A stretch of 46,742 bases of DNA from Neptunomonas sp. (GCF_016744175.1 NZ_JADGEV010000020.1:12228-58969), one strand, 5' to 3'. Positions 28,421 through 37,716 are shown, numbered from the stretch's first letter. Made by a program: numbers and translations. Notes: generated from the sequence alone by a model not told the origin.

Positions 28421-29893
28421 ATGAGCCAGCATCAGATAGAGTTACTTGTTAAGTCATGTATTCCTTTGATTATTATTGAGACAGATGAAGAGAACCAAGC
28501 TCTTGGCTTGATTACTGGCATGCGTTCTGTACTGCAACGTCCTATCTTTAAATGGAGCCTAACAGAAGGGTTTGAACGACTTGATCAAAAAATGGCAGCA
28601 CAGAAACTGTTTGCTAAACCAACAGATGCATTAGGTCATATCAAGTCTGTACATTTACCCGGTGTGTATATTCTGGCAGATTTTCATCCATTTATTGATG
28701 ACCCAATGCATGTTCGTTTGTTAAAAGACATAGCACTTAACTTTGATCAACTCGGTCATACACTGATCTTGATTAGCCATGCCTTTGATATCCCAGTGGA
28801 GCTAAGGAAGCTAAGTGCAAAGCTGGAGCTATCATTGCCGAACAGAGTGGAATTAGAGCAGATTGTCAGAGAGGAAGCCCGTCAATGGACAAGGCAAAAT
28901 GGCCAGCGAGTTCAAACAGATAACGAAACGTTAGACATGCTAGTGAGTAACCTCACTGGTCTATCTCGCATGGATGCAAAACGCCTAGCGCATAACGCAA
29001 TTTATGACGATGGAGCTATTACACATAACGATATGCCTAATGTTACTCAGGCAAAATATGAATTGTTAAGTGACGACGGGAATTTAAGTTTTGAATATGA
29101 TACAGCTAAATTCTCAGATATAGCGGGATTTGCACGCCTTAAAACATGGTTAAACGAGCGTGAAGCCTTTTTCAAAGGTGATGCAAAAGTAGCACATATG
29201 CCAGCGCCAAAGGGTGTTTTATTACTCGGTGTTCAGGGGTGTGGTAAAAGCTTAGCCGCGAAGGCTGTCGCTGGCGCATGGAAAGCTCCGCTTCTGCGTT
29301 TGGATTTTGGTTCTTTATATAATAAATACTATGGTGAAACAGAGAAAAATCTTAGAGATGCATTAAAAACAGCAGAGGTTATGTCTCCTTGTGTGCTGTG
29401 GTTGGATGAGATTGAAAAAGGTATCGTGAGTGAAGGTGGAGATAGCGGCCCGGCTAAACGAATTTTAGCTACATTACTCACCTGGATGGCCGAGAAGAAA
29501 GCTCCCGTTTTCTTAGTGGCTACAGCGAATGATATTACAGCATTACCGCCAGAGTTAGTGCGTAAAGGGCGCTTTGATGAAATTTTCTTTGTAGATTTAC
29601 CAACAGATGAAGTACGTTTCGCTATATTTGATATTCACCTAAAACGTCAAAAACAAGCCCCGGAACGGTTTGACTTTGCACGATTGGTTGAGGTTAGTGA
29701 AGGTTTTTCAGGTGCTGAAATTGAACAGGCTGTTATCTCAGCATATTATTCCGCACATGCGCAAAATGTTTCTTTTTCACAAGATTTATTAATGAATGAG
29801 CTACGTAAAACACGTCCATTATCAATTGTGATGTCTGAACAGATTCAGTCTTTACGATATTGGGCTAAGGAGCGTACTGTGCCTTGCGATTAG
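28421..29893 (+). CDS. Ycf46-like AAA+ ATPase
   Basis: A 490-residue protein with one complete AAA+ module. The N-terminal ~230 residues form the degenerate ATPase-like domain of the Ycf46 family. The module then has Walker A GVQGCGKS (270-277), Walker B VLWLDEIEKG (325-334), sensor 1 ATAND, and an arginine-finger region RKGRFDE (381-387). The C-terminal helical lid has EGFSGAEIEQAV. Ycf46 proteins occur in cyanobacteria, plastids and scattered proteobacteria, where they are linked to photosynthetic or CO2-related control. The role here is unknown. Its stop overlaps the glpD stop region by 4 bp (convergent). Confidence 0.85.
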   Translation: MSQHQIELLVKSCIPLIIIETDEENQALGLITGMRSVLQRPIFKWSLTEGFERLDQKMAAQKLFAKPTDALGHIKSVHLPGVYILADFHPFIDDPMHVRLLKDIALNFDQLGHTLILISHAFDIPVELRKLSAKLELSLPNRVELEQIVREEARQWTRQNGQRVQTDNETLDMLVSNLTGLSRMDAKRLAHNAIYDDGAITHNDMPNVTQAKYELLSDDGNLSFEYDTAKFSDIAGFARLKTWLNEREAFFKGDAKVAHMPAPKGVLLLGVQGCGKSLAAKAVAGAWKAPLLRLDFGSLYNKYYGETEKNLRDALKTAEVMSPCVLWLDEIEKGIVSEGGDSGPAKRILATLLTWMAEKKAPVFLVATANDITALPPELVRKGRFDEIFFVDLPTDEVRFAIFDIHLKRQKQAPERFDFARLVEVSEGFSGAEIEQAVISAYYSAHAQNVSFSQDLLMNELRKTRPLSIVMSEQIQSLRYWAKERTVPCD

Positions 29894-31404
29894 TCTCTTA
29901 AGAGGTTTTCTAAATGCTGAGTGAGGTAGTTTTTTTCTGCCTCACTAAGGCGCAAACCAAGCTTTGTTCTTCGCCAGAGAATATCCTCAGAAGTAAGAGC
30001 CCATTCATACGTTAGCAAGTAATTAATTTCGGCAGAATATAAGCCAGCGCCAAAATTCTCCCCTAAGCATTTTAATGACGATGCATCATTTATCAATGTG
30101 TAAGAAAGTGTGCCGTAAGTGCGAACATAACGAGCGCGAAGTTCTGACGGTAACCAGGGGTATCGCTTTCCTAGGTCATTGGATAGTGACGCATGGTCTT
30201 TAAAGTCGCCTCCAGGAATGGGTGTGTTTTCTGTCCAGGCAGCGCCTACATCGCTATAGTATTCACCCAGTTTATCAACGGCAGCTTCTGCTAGTTTTCG
30301 ATATGTGGTGATTTTACCTCCAAAAACTGAAAGCAAAGGAGCTTTACTGTCTGCTGTATCAATTTCAAAACTGTAATCTCGACTAACGGCTTGAGCTGAA
30401 TCAGATTCATCATCGTCTAAGAGAGGACGTACCCCTGAATAGCACCAAGTAATGTCATTAGAACTTATTTGGGCTTTGAAGTGTTCATTGGTCACCGTTA
30501 TTAGATAATCAATCTCTTCTTTACTAATGGATACTGCTGAAGGGTCTCCTTCATATTCAACATCCGTTGTACCTATAAGTGAATATTTATTTTCATAAGG
30601 GATGACAAATATTATTCGATCATCTTTATTTTGTAGGATAAATGCTTCTGGCCCTTTGTAAATACGTGGAACAACAATATGACTGCCTTTCACAAGCCGA
30701 ATTTTTTTTTGTGAAGAGCTCGGTACAGACATTAGCTGGATTACATTTGAAAGCAGGTCAGTGACCCAAGGCCCGGAAGCATTGACAAGTGCTTTTGTAG
30801 CAATAGTTTGTATTTCTCCGTTCAGCGTATTTTGTAATGTGACTACCCAGTGATCAGCGTACCGTTTGGCGTTGATACATTGTGTGCGGGTTTTAATTGA
30901 GGCGCCTGCATCGTGCGCAGCCATGGCATTTAAAATGACTAATCGCGCATCATCTACCCAGCCATCGGAATATTCAAAACCGTTGCTTATTTCTGAAACA
31001 AGAGGGCTATTAACATTAAACTCGATCCCTTTAGAGGGGCCTAATGTGGTGCGAGTTGCGAGATGGTCGTATAAAAAAAGCCCGGCTCTAATCATCCATG
31101 CAGGGCGCAAATGTGGTTGGTGCGGTAATAAAAAACGCATTGGCCAAATAATATGAGGTGCTTTTTTTAATAATATCTCGCGTTCTGTTAGTGCTTCTTT
31201 GACTAACCTGAATTCATAGTGCTCCAGATATCGTAGGCCCCCATGAATAAGTTTGCTACTGCTAGAAGAGGTGGCGGAAGCTAAGTCATTCATTTCACAT
31301 AGCATTACATTTAAACCTCGCCCAGAGGCATCTGCAGCAATCCCCGCACCATTGATACCACCACCAATGATTAGCAGGTCGTAGGTTGAGGGTTGATTAC
31401 ACAT
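29890..31404 (-). CDS. glpD: Aerobic glycerol-3-phosphate dehydrogenase GlpD
   Basis: A 504-residue FAD-dependent membrane-associated enzyme oxidising sn-glycerol-3-phosphate to dihydroxyacetone phosphate and feeding quinone. The N-terminal FAD motif is LIIGGGINGAGIA. SATSSSSSKLIHGGLRYLEHYEF is the classic GlpD/GlpA signature region. GTTDVEYEGDP and SVFGGKITTYRKLAE follow, with the C-terminal helical domain beginning around residue 390. No glpF, glpK or glpR neighbours are present. Convergent with the AAA+ gene. Confidence 0.95.
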   Translation of the reverse strand: MCNQPSTYDLLIIGGGINGAGIAADASGRGLNVMLCEMNDLASATSSSSSKLIHGGLRYLEHYEFRLVKEALTEREILLKKAPHIIWPMRFLLPHQPHLRPAWMIRAGLFLYDHLATRTTLGPSKGIEFNVNSPLVSEISNGFEYSDGWVDDARLVILNAMAAHDAGASIKTRTQCINAKRYADHWVVTLQNTLNGEIQTIATKALVNASGPWVTDLLSNVIQLMSVPSSSQKKIRLVKGSHIVVPRIYKGPEAFILQNKDDRIIFVIPYENKYSLIGTTDVEYEGDPSAVSISKEEIDYLITVTNEHFKAQISSNDITWCYSGVRPLLDDDESDSAQAVSRDYSFEIDTADSKAPLLSVFGGKITTYRKLAEAAVDKLGEYYSDVGAAWTENTPIPGGDFKDHASLSNDLGKRYPWLPSELRARYVRTYGTLSYTLINDASSLKCLGENFGAGLYSAEINYLLTYEWALTSEDILWRRTKLGLRLSEAEKNYLTQHLENLLRD

Positions 31405-31425
31405 ACTTAGAAGACCTCTGCGCTA

Positions 31426-31453
31426 TAGATAATGGCTAAATAGCATAAGCCAA
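31426..31453 (-). promoter_or_regulatory. Candidate glpD promoter; surrounding intergenic region
   Basis: On the minus strand TTGGCT (31453-31448), a 16-bp spacer, then TATCTA (31431-31426) would give a very short leader before glpD. The rest of 31405-31654 is AT-rich with only short weak inverted repeats (for example CGAGC/GCTCG near 31613-31630) and no gene I can support. Confidence 0.35.
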
Positions 31454-31723
31454 TGGGAATAATGGTTCGGTAAGATTCTGTTTTATCGTATAAGCGAGGA
31501 ATAAGCGATTAAAATGAATAGAGATTAATCATGTTAAATGATCAAGTTCTGGTGGACGCCAGCATGAACCATTAGAATATCATTGGTTGATGAGAACGCG
31601 TACTGAGTTGGCGAGCATTTGAAGGCTCGTATCCACCTTGATGAAAAGTAATAAAATAGAGGAACAACAAAGATCAATATTGCACAATGCTACCCAGTAA
31701 AAGCGTTACGGCTACGCGTTTTA

Positions 31724-32197
31724 TTGGCAATTACAGTCATCGTTTTTATCGTGGGACTTGTAACACCCATCATCACAATGACAAAATTTTTGTTATTAGA
31801 AAATACCTTCTCCGTAATGAGTGGGGCATTAGGTTTACTGCAAGAAAAACAATTTTTCTTATTCTTAGTAATTACCAGTTTCAGTATTGTAATACCGCTG
31901 TTAAAAATGGGCATTCTCTATAAGTTGCTGAGCTCCAAGCAGCAAGCAACGGTGCATTTGGATAGGTATTTACATTGGATGCATCTATTCGGTAAATGGT
32001 CGATGTTAGATGTTTTTGTTGTTGCAGTATTAGTAGTGGCCGTGAAGCTAGGTGCGATAGCGAGTGTAGAAATGCGCTTTGGCCTGTATGCTTTTACAGC
32101 GGCGGTGGTACTCACTATGTACATAACCGCAAGGGTCGTTAATTTAGCGGATAGTTTACCCGCTGATAAGAAAGAAATAAGCATAGATAAGCCGTAA
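31724..32197 (+). CDS. Single-domain PqiA-like membrane protein (start uncertain)
   Basis: A protein of at least 157 residues with four hydrophobic segments, resembling one membrane domain of paraquat-inducible protein A. The features are an ENTFSVMSGALGLLQEKQFF-type loop, a PLLKMGILYKLL segment, and HLFGKWSMLDVFVVAVLVVAVKLG. PqiA-family proteins work with MCE systems in envelope lipid transport, but no mce gene is nearby. The coding frame stays open upstream to 31655 and reads plausibly (VKALRLRVLL before TM1). It offers no ATG: only TTG at 31724, or ATC at 31673 with AGAGGA nine nt upstream. The true N-terminus may lie upstream of the coordinate given. Confidence 0.75.
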   Translation: MAITVIVFIVGLVTPIITMTKFLLLENTFSVMSGALGLLQEKQFFLFLVITSFSIVIPLLKMGILYKLLSSKQQATVHLDRYLHWMHLFGKWSMLDVFVVAVLVVAVKLGAIASVEMRFGLYAFTAAVVLTMYITARVVNLADSLPADKKEISIDKP

Positions 32198-32253
32198 ACG
32201 AATGTGTCATCGAAGGGTTATAGCGCTCTTATTTAGATATTTAGGAAGGTAAT

Positions 32254-32787
32254 GTGACAGATAATCAGACAAGAAAAAAACCAGTGAAAGCTGATAAGGG
32301 CCACGACTTTACCAAGAAATATAAAGTATCAGTATGGGCATCACAACACCCTTATGCAGATGTTCCTGATGATTATTTTGAAGAGACATTTAGTAAAAAT
32401 AATACCCGAGCGGTTAATACGTGGTCAAAAAACTTTAACCTTAAATACTTCATGCCTGATAATTTAGAAACCAATGGTGCTGAAGAAGGGCGAGTTAATA
32501 TTGAAGTGGCAGCCGGTGAGTGTTCATTTTCTACTTCATATATCGAAACCTTGATGAGTAAGGCCAGAAAGAAAAAACTTGAAGAAGTTAGTTGGATCAT
32601 CATGTTGTTTGAAGTTGAATATAGTCTCAAAATTTCGGGTGTAGAAAAAGACAAGTATATGACTTTTTTAGGTGCATTTGATTATGATGATGCAGCAGAA
32701 AATGTGTATGAAGTCGAAGATTTAGAGGAAGACGAAGAGGGCTATGATCAAGAAGATGCTGAAAATAACCCTATTGATCCTAGCTAA
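32254..32787 (+). CDS. Hypothetical protein, Imm22-like (immunity protein 22)
   Basis: A 177-residue soluble protein starting at GTG 32254 behind AGGAAGG. The middle (about 24-145) resembles the Imm22 immunity fold by eye: VSVWASQHPYADVPDDYFEE, then FNLKYFMPDN, then SFSTSYIETLMSKARKKKLE and a hydrophobic strand WIIMLFEVEYS. The last ~30 residues are very acidic (EDLEEDEEGYDQEDAEN), suggesting a disordered tail. No polymorphic toxin, Rhs, CDI or T6SS effector gene is adjacent, so an immunity role is unproven. It follows the PqiA-like gene by 56 nt. Confidence 0.6.
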   Translation: MTDNQTRKKPVKADKGHDFTKKYKVSVWASQHPYADVPDDYFEETFSKNNTRAVNTWSKNFNLKYFMPDNLETNGAEEGRVNIEVAAGECSFSTSYIETLMSKARKKKLEEVSWIIMLFEVEYSLKISGVEKDKYMTFLGAFDYDDAAENVYEVEDLEEDEEGYDQEDAENNPIDPS

Positions 32788-32821
32788 TATCTGTCGGTAA
32801 GAGCTTTGGTTGAATACTGCA

Positions 32822-33145
32822 TCACTCGTTGAGGCGATGCGGTTCGAGTTCAACATGCGTAATGCGTAAGCTCAGCATAATGACTTTACCCTGGTAACGA
32901 TCCTCTCCCGTTGACGAGAATTCGAATATATATCGTCGCCATACTCTGAGTTGTCCATTCTCATCTCGTTTTAACCATAAGGCCCTAAGGCTGACACTTT
33001 CATCTAATAACTGCAATGACATCTCTTTGCAGTGCTTGCGTGCGGCATTGAGCGCAATTTCTCTCACTTGTTGAGCCGACCACCAATACCATAGGCAAAG
33101 ACAAATCAGGGTAAACCATAGCAAATCAGAAAATTCTATAAACAT
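32822..33145 (-). CDS. DUF3301 domain-containing protein
   Basis: A 107-residue protein with one N-terminal membrane helix (about 7-24, LLWFTLICLCLWYWW). A basic helix REIALNAARKHCKEMSLQLLD follows, then a strand-rich region with LWLKRDENGQLRVWRRYIFEFSSTGEDRYQG. This layout and the GEDRY motif fit the DUF3301 family, found across gammaproteobacteria with no known function. It is a single leftward gene between two rightward units. Confidence 0.8.
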   Translation of the reverse strand: MFIEFSDLLWFTLICLCLWYWWSAQQVREIALNAARKHCKEMSLQLLDESVSLRALWLKRDENGQLRVWRRYIFEFSSTGEDRYQGKVIMLSLRITHVELEPHRLNE

Positions 33146-33332
33146 GGCTATAATACTTCGATAGATTTTGTATCAGTTTGAGGTAAAAGACGTCGAAAAT
33201 AAAGGCCGTTAACCTAATCACTCGGTTCGTTGGAGAGCAGTAAGAATCTGTAATGCGAATAGTTGAGTGAAATGCTATGGTATAGTCATCAGAAGTGCAA
33301 TAGATACTATGGCGATAGAAATAAAGGTTGGT

Positions 33333-34829
33333 ATGAATCTAGGTAAGTTAAAAACATTAAACGAGTTAACACTGGAAAATGCTTATCTTGATTTTCCTGA
33401 ACATTTCTATCATAGAGTAGATCCTAGTGGATTAAAAAACGCACATCTCATTAGCTTCAATCCTGATGTTGGAAAAATATTGGATTTAGATCCATGTTCA
33501 ATTTCGCCTTCTGACTTAGCGCGTTTTTTTGGTGGTGGTGACGTTTTACAGGATAGTAAACCTTTAGCGATGAAGTATGGTGGACATCAGTTTGGCCAAT
33601 ATAATCCTGATTTAGGCGATGGTCGCGGTTTGTTATTGGGAGAAGTATTGAATAACAAAGGAGAACGTTGGGATCTGCACCTTAAAGGCGCGGGTAAAAC
33701 AGCGTATTCTCGTTTTGGTGATGGCCGTGCAGTACTGCGCTCCAGTATCCGTGAGTACTTAGTCAGTGCTGCTATGCAAGGTTTAGACATTCCGACAACG
33801 CAGGCGCTATGCCTTGTTGGTAGTGAAGAGTACACCATGCGAGAAGGGATGGAGCCTTGCGCCAAGGTACTACGTGTTACTCAGTGCCATATTCGCTTCG
33901 GGCATTTTGAGCATTTCTACCACACACACCAGCATGATAGCCTTAAAATACTCGCTGACTACTGCTTGGAACGTTACTTCCCAAAGCATAAAAAACAGTT
34001 CCCGAAGCACTGTGCCGCTGCCTATCTAGCAATGTTTAAAACAATTCAAGATCGATCAATTGCTATGGTAGCCAAATGGCAAGCGTATGGTTTTGTTCAT
34101 GGTGTAATGAATACCGATAATATGTCAATTTTGGGTGAAACCTTTGATTACGGACCTTATGTTTTTATGGATCAGTATCGACCCGATTTCATCAGTAATC
34201 ATACGGATTATGAGGGTAGATATTCCTTTAAACGTCAACCCGATATCATGTTGTGGAATTTGTCTTGTTTGGCACAGGCCTTATTACCCCTGATTGAACG
34301 AGATGAGTTAGTCGCTGTTCTAGATGAATACAGGGACCTATATGTGAAGGCTTACACACAACAGATGCGTTTACGTTTAGGTTTGGTGAGTGAGCAAGAA
34401 AACGATGCAGCATTGATTGATCAATTAACCCAATTAGCAACTGAGCAGCGGATAGATTTAAATAGATTCTTACGTGATTTATGTAATTTTCAGCCAGAGA
34501 ACGATGTGACTCTACATCAGTGCTTGAGCCATTTCAGTCATCCCGTAGCAGCGACTAGCTGGTTGGTTGCTTATACGCAGAGAACCGAGCAAGAAGAAGC
34601 TGGTTTCAGAACACGCCAGCAGCAGATGCTCAGTGTGAATCCCTGTTATTTACTACGCAGTTATATGCTGGAAGAAGCTATACGTGAGGCAAACGATGGA
34701 GATTATCGTTTGGTTAATACCCTGCAAAGCGTTGTTCGTAACCCATTTGAAGCAAAAGATGAATATACCCGCTATGCAGCTCAACCGCCGGAGTGGGCTG
34801 GGGGCATAAGCCTTAGTTGTTCATCATGA
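33333..34829 (+). CDS. selO: Protein adenylyltransferase SelO (YdiU)
   Basis: A 498-residue pseudokinase-fold enzyme that transfers AMP to protein Ser/Thr/Tyr, linked to redox control. Hallmarks are KYGGHQFGQYNPDLGDGRG, WDLHLKGAGKTAYSRFGDGR, LRSSIREYLVSAAM, and the metal/nucleotide segment HGVMNTDNMSILGETFDYGP. The C-terminus RYAAQPPEWAG is typical of the family. I start at ATG 33333, which has AAAGG 5 nt upstream and begins close to the conserved N-terminus; an in-frame codon at 33267 would add 22 unconserved residues. Confidence 0.94.
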   Translation: MNLGKLKTLNELTLENAYLDFPEHFYHRVDPSGLKNAHLISFNPDVGKILDLDPCSISPSDLARFFGGGDVLQDSKPLAMKYGGHQFGQYNPDLGDGRGLLLGEVLNNKGERWDLHLKGAGKTAYSRFGDGRAVLRSSIREYLVSAAMQGLDIPTTQALCLVGSEEYTMREGMEPCAKVLRVTQCHIRFGHFEHFYHTHQHDSLKILADYCLERYFPKHKKQFPKHCAAAYLAMFKTIQDRSIAMVAKWQAYGFVHGVMNTDNMSILGETFDYGPYVFMDQYRPDFISNHTDYEGRYSFKRQPDIMLWNLSCLAQALLPLIERDELVAVLDEYRDLYVKAYTQQMRLRLGLVSEQENDAALIDQLTQLATEQRIDLNRFLRDLCNFQPENDVTLHQCLSHFSHPVAATSWLVAYTQRTEQEEAGFRTRQQQMLSVNPCYLLRSYMLEEAIREANDGDYRLVNTLQSVVRNPFEAKDEYTRYAAQPPEWAGGISLSCSS

Positions 34830-34978
34830 TGTTAAAAAAGGCTCAACGATTGTGTTATAAGCGTAATGTTTCAGTTTCTACGATGTAATGATGTTAATTA
34901 AATGAGTTGCTTAAAGGACCACTCCATTGGGATAATTGTGTCATTGTAAGTGACTAATAGTGTTTTTGAGGAAATTTC

Positions 34979-35491
34979 ATGCCATTGCTTGATAGCTTTA
35001 CCGTTGATCACACCCGTATGCATGCCCCTGCTGTTCGTGTGGCTAAGTCGATGCAAACGCCGAGTGGCGATACCATAACCGTGTTCGATTTGCGTTTTTG
35101 CTTGCCAAATAAAGAGATTCTCAGTGAGCGTGGTATTCATACGTTGGAGCATCTTTTCGCAGGCTTTATGCGTGATCACCTTAATGGTGAAAATGTAGAA
35201 ATTATTGATATCTCTCCAATGGGCTGTCGCACAGGTTTTTACATGAGTTTAATCGGTCAACCCGATGAGAAAAAAGTAGGTGATGCTTGGCTGGCCGCAA
35301 TGGATGATGTAGAAAAAGTTCAAGTTCAGAGTGATATTCCAGAACTAAACGAATATCAGTGTGGAACAGAAGCGATGCATTCACTCGATGAAGCTAAATT
35401 GATTGCTGCTGATATTAAATCACGTGGTATCTCAGTGAATAGCAATGACGAGCTGAAACTTGATCCTGAGTTCTTGAAAAGTCACTCTTAA
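34979..35491 (+). CDS. luxS: S-ribosylhomocysteine lyase LuxS
   Basis: A 170-residue Fe(II)-dependent enzyme cleaving S-ribosylhomocysteine to homocysteine and DPD, the AI-2 precursor. Metal ligands His54 and His58 with catalytic Glu57 are in [14 protein letters not shown]. The third ligand is Cys128 in [11 protein letters not shown], and the catalytic Cys83 is in [10 protein letters not shown]. All active-site residues are present. It is monocistronic with its own terminator, and no pfs gene is adjacent. Confidence 0.97.
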   Translation: MPLLDSFTVDHTRMHAPAVRVAKSMQTPSGDTITVFDLRFCLPNKEILSERGIHTLEHLFAGFMRDHLNGENVEIIDISPMGCRTGFYMSLIGQPDEKKVGDAWLAAMDDVEKVQVQSDIPELNEYQCGTEAMHSLDEAKLIAADIKSRGISVNSNDELKLDPEFLKSHS

Positions 35492-35508
35492 GTAATAACT
35501 GTTAAGTA

Positions 35509-35543
35509 AAGCCCGATTTTTAAGATAGAATCGGGCTTCTTTT
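35509..35543 (+). terminator. Intrinsic terminator after luxS
   Basis: A 10-bp stem AAGCCCGATT/AATCGGGCTT (35509-35518, 35529-35538) with a T-rich tail (CTTTTT). It lies just before the convergent DMT transporter gene. Confidence 0.88.
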
Positions 35544-35559
35544 TGAAGGGTATTATGCA

Positions 35560-36480
35560 TTACTTAGATTGCCGAGTTGAGAGGGCGTTGTGTTTATCTG
35601 CTTGTGATCCGAGAAATAGAGAACCAACCCCACCGCCCACGACGAGCACTACACCTGCAAAAGAAAGCCAATCCGGTATTTGGGCCCAAAAATACCATCC
35701 CCAGAAACCCGTAAAGACAACACCTGTATAGCTTAGTGGCGAGATGATAGATGCTTTCGCGTAAACATAGGCTTGTGTGTATAACCACATCGTTAACCAA
35801 ATTGATAAGCCAATCAGTGCCATCGGTAATAATGCTTTTGTAGGAATCTGTTGCCAATTAAGCATGGCTAAAGGCAAGCTGGCAGCGGTAGAAAAAGCAA
35901 AATAATAAAACAACACTCGATTAGTAGGCTCAGTACGTGTCAGCATGCGTGTTGTAATAATAGATCCTGCTAATGTTATTGCAGAGCCAAAGCCAACTAA
36001 GTGCCAAATATTCAAAGAATTACCATCGGGTTTAAGGATGAGGCCTATGCCTAAAAGGCCGATAGCTATTGGAACCCAACGAACCCAAGAAAAATGGGTT
36101 TTGTGTATTATTAGTACCAAAATAGGGACGCATAGAGGGGCTGCATTACGTAGTAGAGATGCATCAACCAAAGGTACGTGTGCAATTGCTAGGTAATATG
36201 TATAGAAGCATGCCCAACCGCACAGTGCGCGTATTATATGTAAAGTCAGTTTTTCTGTTTTAATACCGCGCAGGCCTTTCTTTGCCAACCAAGGCAGCAT
36301 AAACACAATGCAAATAGTATATTGTACTGCGACAATGATCTCGATAGTCACCAGAGTGGCCGTGTATTTGATCAAAGCGGCAGCTACACTCATGACGAAT
36401 GCTGTTGCTATGGCATAAAAGGCACCGAGGCCAATATTTTCAGTTGGGGATAAGATCAATTGAGAATCCTGATACTTCAA
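35560..36480 (-). CDS. DMT superfamily (EamA) transporter
   Basis: A 306-residue protein with about ten hydrophobic helices arranged as two EamA repeats. The first repeat starts near residue 15 (GAFYAIATAFVMSVAAALIKYTA) and the second near 160. The segment LLRNAAPLCVPILV in the fourth helix is typical of drug/metabolite exporters. It is divergent from the DUF599 gene with a 37-bp gap, so the two share a very compact promoter region. The substrate is not readable from the sequence. Confidence 0.88.
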   Translation of the reverse strand: MKYQDSQLILSPTENIGLGAFYAIATAFVMSVAAALIKYTATLVTIEIIVAVQYTICIVFMLPWLAKKGLRGIKTEKLTLHIIRALCGWACFYTYYLAIAHVPLVDASLLRNAAPLCVPILVLIIHKTHFSWVRWVPIAIGLLGIGLILKPDGNSLNIWHLVGFGSAITLAGSIITTRMLTRTEPTNRVLFYYFAFSTAASLPLAMLNWQQIPTKALLPMALIGLSIWLTMWLYTQAYVYAKASIISPLSYTGVVFTGFWGWYFWAQIPDWLSFAGVVLVVGGGVGSLFLGSQADKHNALSTRQSK

Positions 36481-36517
36481 TTACAATAGGCACTTACACG
36501 CCCGCTGGAATATATAA

Positions 36518-37243
36518 ATGGAAGATATTTCCGTATTTTTAGTACAAAACTGGTTAAATTTGACAGCACTTGCTTGGTTCCTGATCTGTTTTCGCGGATA
36601 TATTTTTTATGTCAAGCGAAAGAGCTTTACCACGCCTTGTCTTGTCAGTGTAATGCATATGTATCGTCAGGAATGGATGATGCGAGTAATGGAGCGAGAA
36701 AATCGTATCGCTGATACATCAGCCATTGCTAATCTCGAGCGTAGTGTATCCTTTTTTGCTTCAACCACAATGCTGATTTTAGCCGGTTTAATGACAGTTT
36801 TAGGCTCAACGGATAAAGCAATAGATCTGGTAGCAGATATTCCATTTGCAGTACTCGCAACTCGGCAAGAATGGGAACTTAAAATCTTGCTGTTAATCGT
36901 TCTATTTATTTATGCTTTTTTTAAGTTTACCTGGAGTTTACGCCAATACGGTTTTGCTTCTGTCATGATTGGTGGAGCGCCTTCACCTGAAGAGAATGTA
37001 TCTCAGCAGGTGAAGCAAGTTACAGCGGATAGAATCGCAAAGATGGCATCTAAGGCGGCTAACAATTTCAATACAGGTTTGCGCACTTTCTATTTTAGTC
37101 AAGCCGTTTTAGGTTGGTTTATCAACCCGATACTCTTTATGTGCTTGGCCACTTTCATTGTTTATATACTGTATCGTCGTGAGTTCAACTCTTCGACTTT
37201 ACACATATTAATGATGTCATCTGAACCCGAGAGAAAACAATGA
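36518..37243 (+). CDS. DUF599 family membrane protein
   Basis: A 241-residue inner-membrane protein with about four helices: residues about 12-30, 72-92, 121-140 and 196-222. The DUF599 layout is recognisable: an N-terminal RGYIFYVKRK segment, MYRQEWMMRVMERENRIADTS, FASTTMLILAGLMTVLGS, and a long cytoplasmic loop with ASKAANNFNTGLRTFYF. Function is unknown. It overlaps the following thioesterase by 4 nt (ATGA) and that one overlaps the next by 1 nt, so the three are translationally coupled. Confidence 0.85.
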   Translation: MEDISVFLVQNWLNLTALAWFLICFRGYIFYVKRKSFTTPCLVSVMHMYRQEWMMRVMERENRIADTSAIANLERSVSFFASTTMLILAGLMTVLGSTDKAIDLVADIPFAVLATRQEWELKILLLIVLFIYAFFKFTWSLRQYGFASVMIGGAPSPEENVSQQVKQVTADRIAKMASKAANNFNTGLRTFYFSQAVLGWFINPILFMCLATFIVYILYRREFNSSTLHILMMSSEPERKQ

Positions 37244-37716
37244 GCGAACAAATACTGCAAAAGTGCCAGCGCTTTATAGGTGCTCTAGCACATATGCGTA
37301 AGTTGCAGATGCAGGTGATAAAGGCTGACGAGAAAAGTGTCACCGTTGTGTTGCCTGTTCAAGGACAATTGGTTAGCAATGAATTAGATACCTATATGCA
37401 TGGAGGGGTACTAACAACGTTGGTGGATACAGCCACTAGTTTATCAACGATACCGGCATTAAAAGAGTATGAGTTATGCCCGACTTTGGATCTTCGGATC
37501 GATCATATGTCGGCTCCGGTTGCTAGCCAACCGATGTATGCTCATGCGGAGTGTTATCGAGTTACACGTAACGTGTTGTTTACTCGTGCGACTGTGTATC
37601 AGGATAACCCAAGTAAACCTGTCGCTTATGCCATATCAACTTTTATGCGCCCTGGCTCCGGTAATACAGATCTTGCTTTTAAATCACTTGTTGATGGTGT
37701 GAAGGAAACTATTTAA
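37240..37716 (+). CDS. PaaI-type hotdog thioesterase 1
   Basis: A 158-residue hotdog-fold protein. The PaaI-type active-site helix is YMHGGVLTTLVDTATSL, with His54-Gly-Gly and catalytic-type Asp63. The LDLRIDHMSAP segment and a final strand AYAISTFMRP follow. Such enzymes hydrolyse acyl- or aryl-CoA esters. It is the middle gene of DUF599-thioesterase-thioesterase, with start and stop overlaps on both sides. Confidence 0.88.
   Translation: MSEQILQKCQRFIGALAHMRKLQMQVIKADEKSVTVVLPVQGQLVSNELDTYMHGGVLTTLVDTATSLSTIPALKEYELCPTLDLRIDHMSAPVASQPMYAHAECYRVTRNVLFTRATVYQDNPSKPVAYAISTFMRPGSGNTDLAFKSLVDGVKETI

Noticed and set aside
31687-31923. ATG-initiated 78-codon frame at the start of the PqiA-like gene
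   Set aside because: Its translation is not membrane-like and it overlaps the well-supported PqiA-like frame; kept only as a hint of a possible indel.
35543-35731. Short rightward frame after the luxS terminator
   Set aside because: Antisense to the 3' end of the DMT transporter gene, with a Thr/Pro-rich composition typical of a shadow frame.
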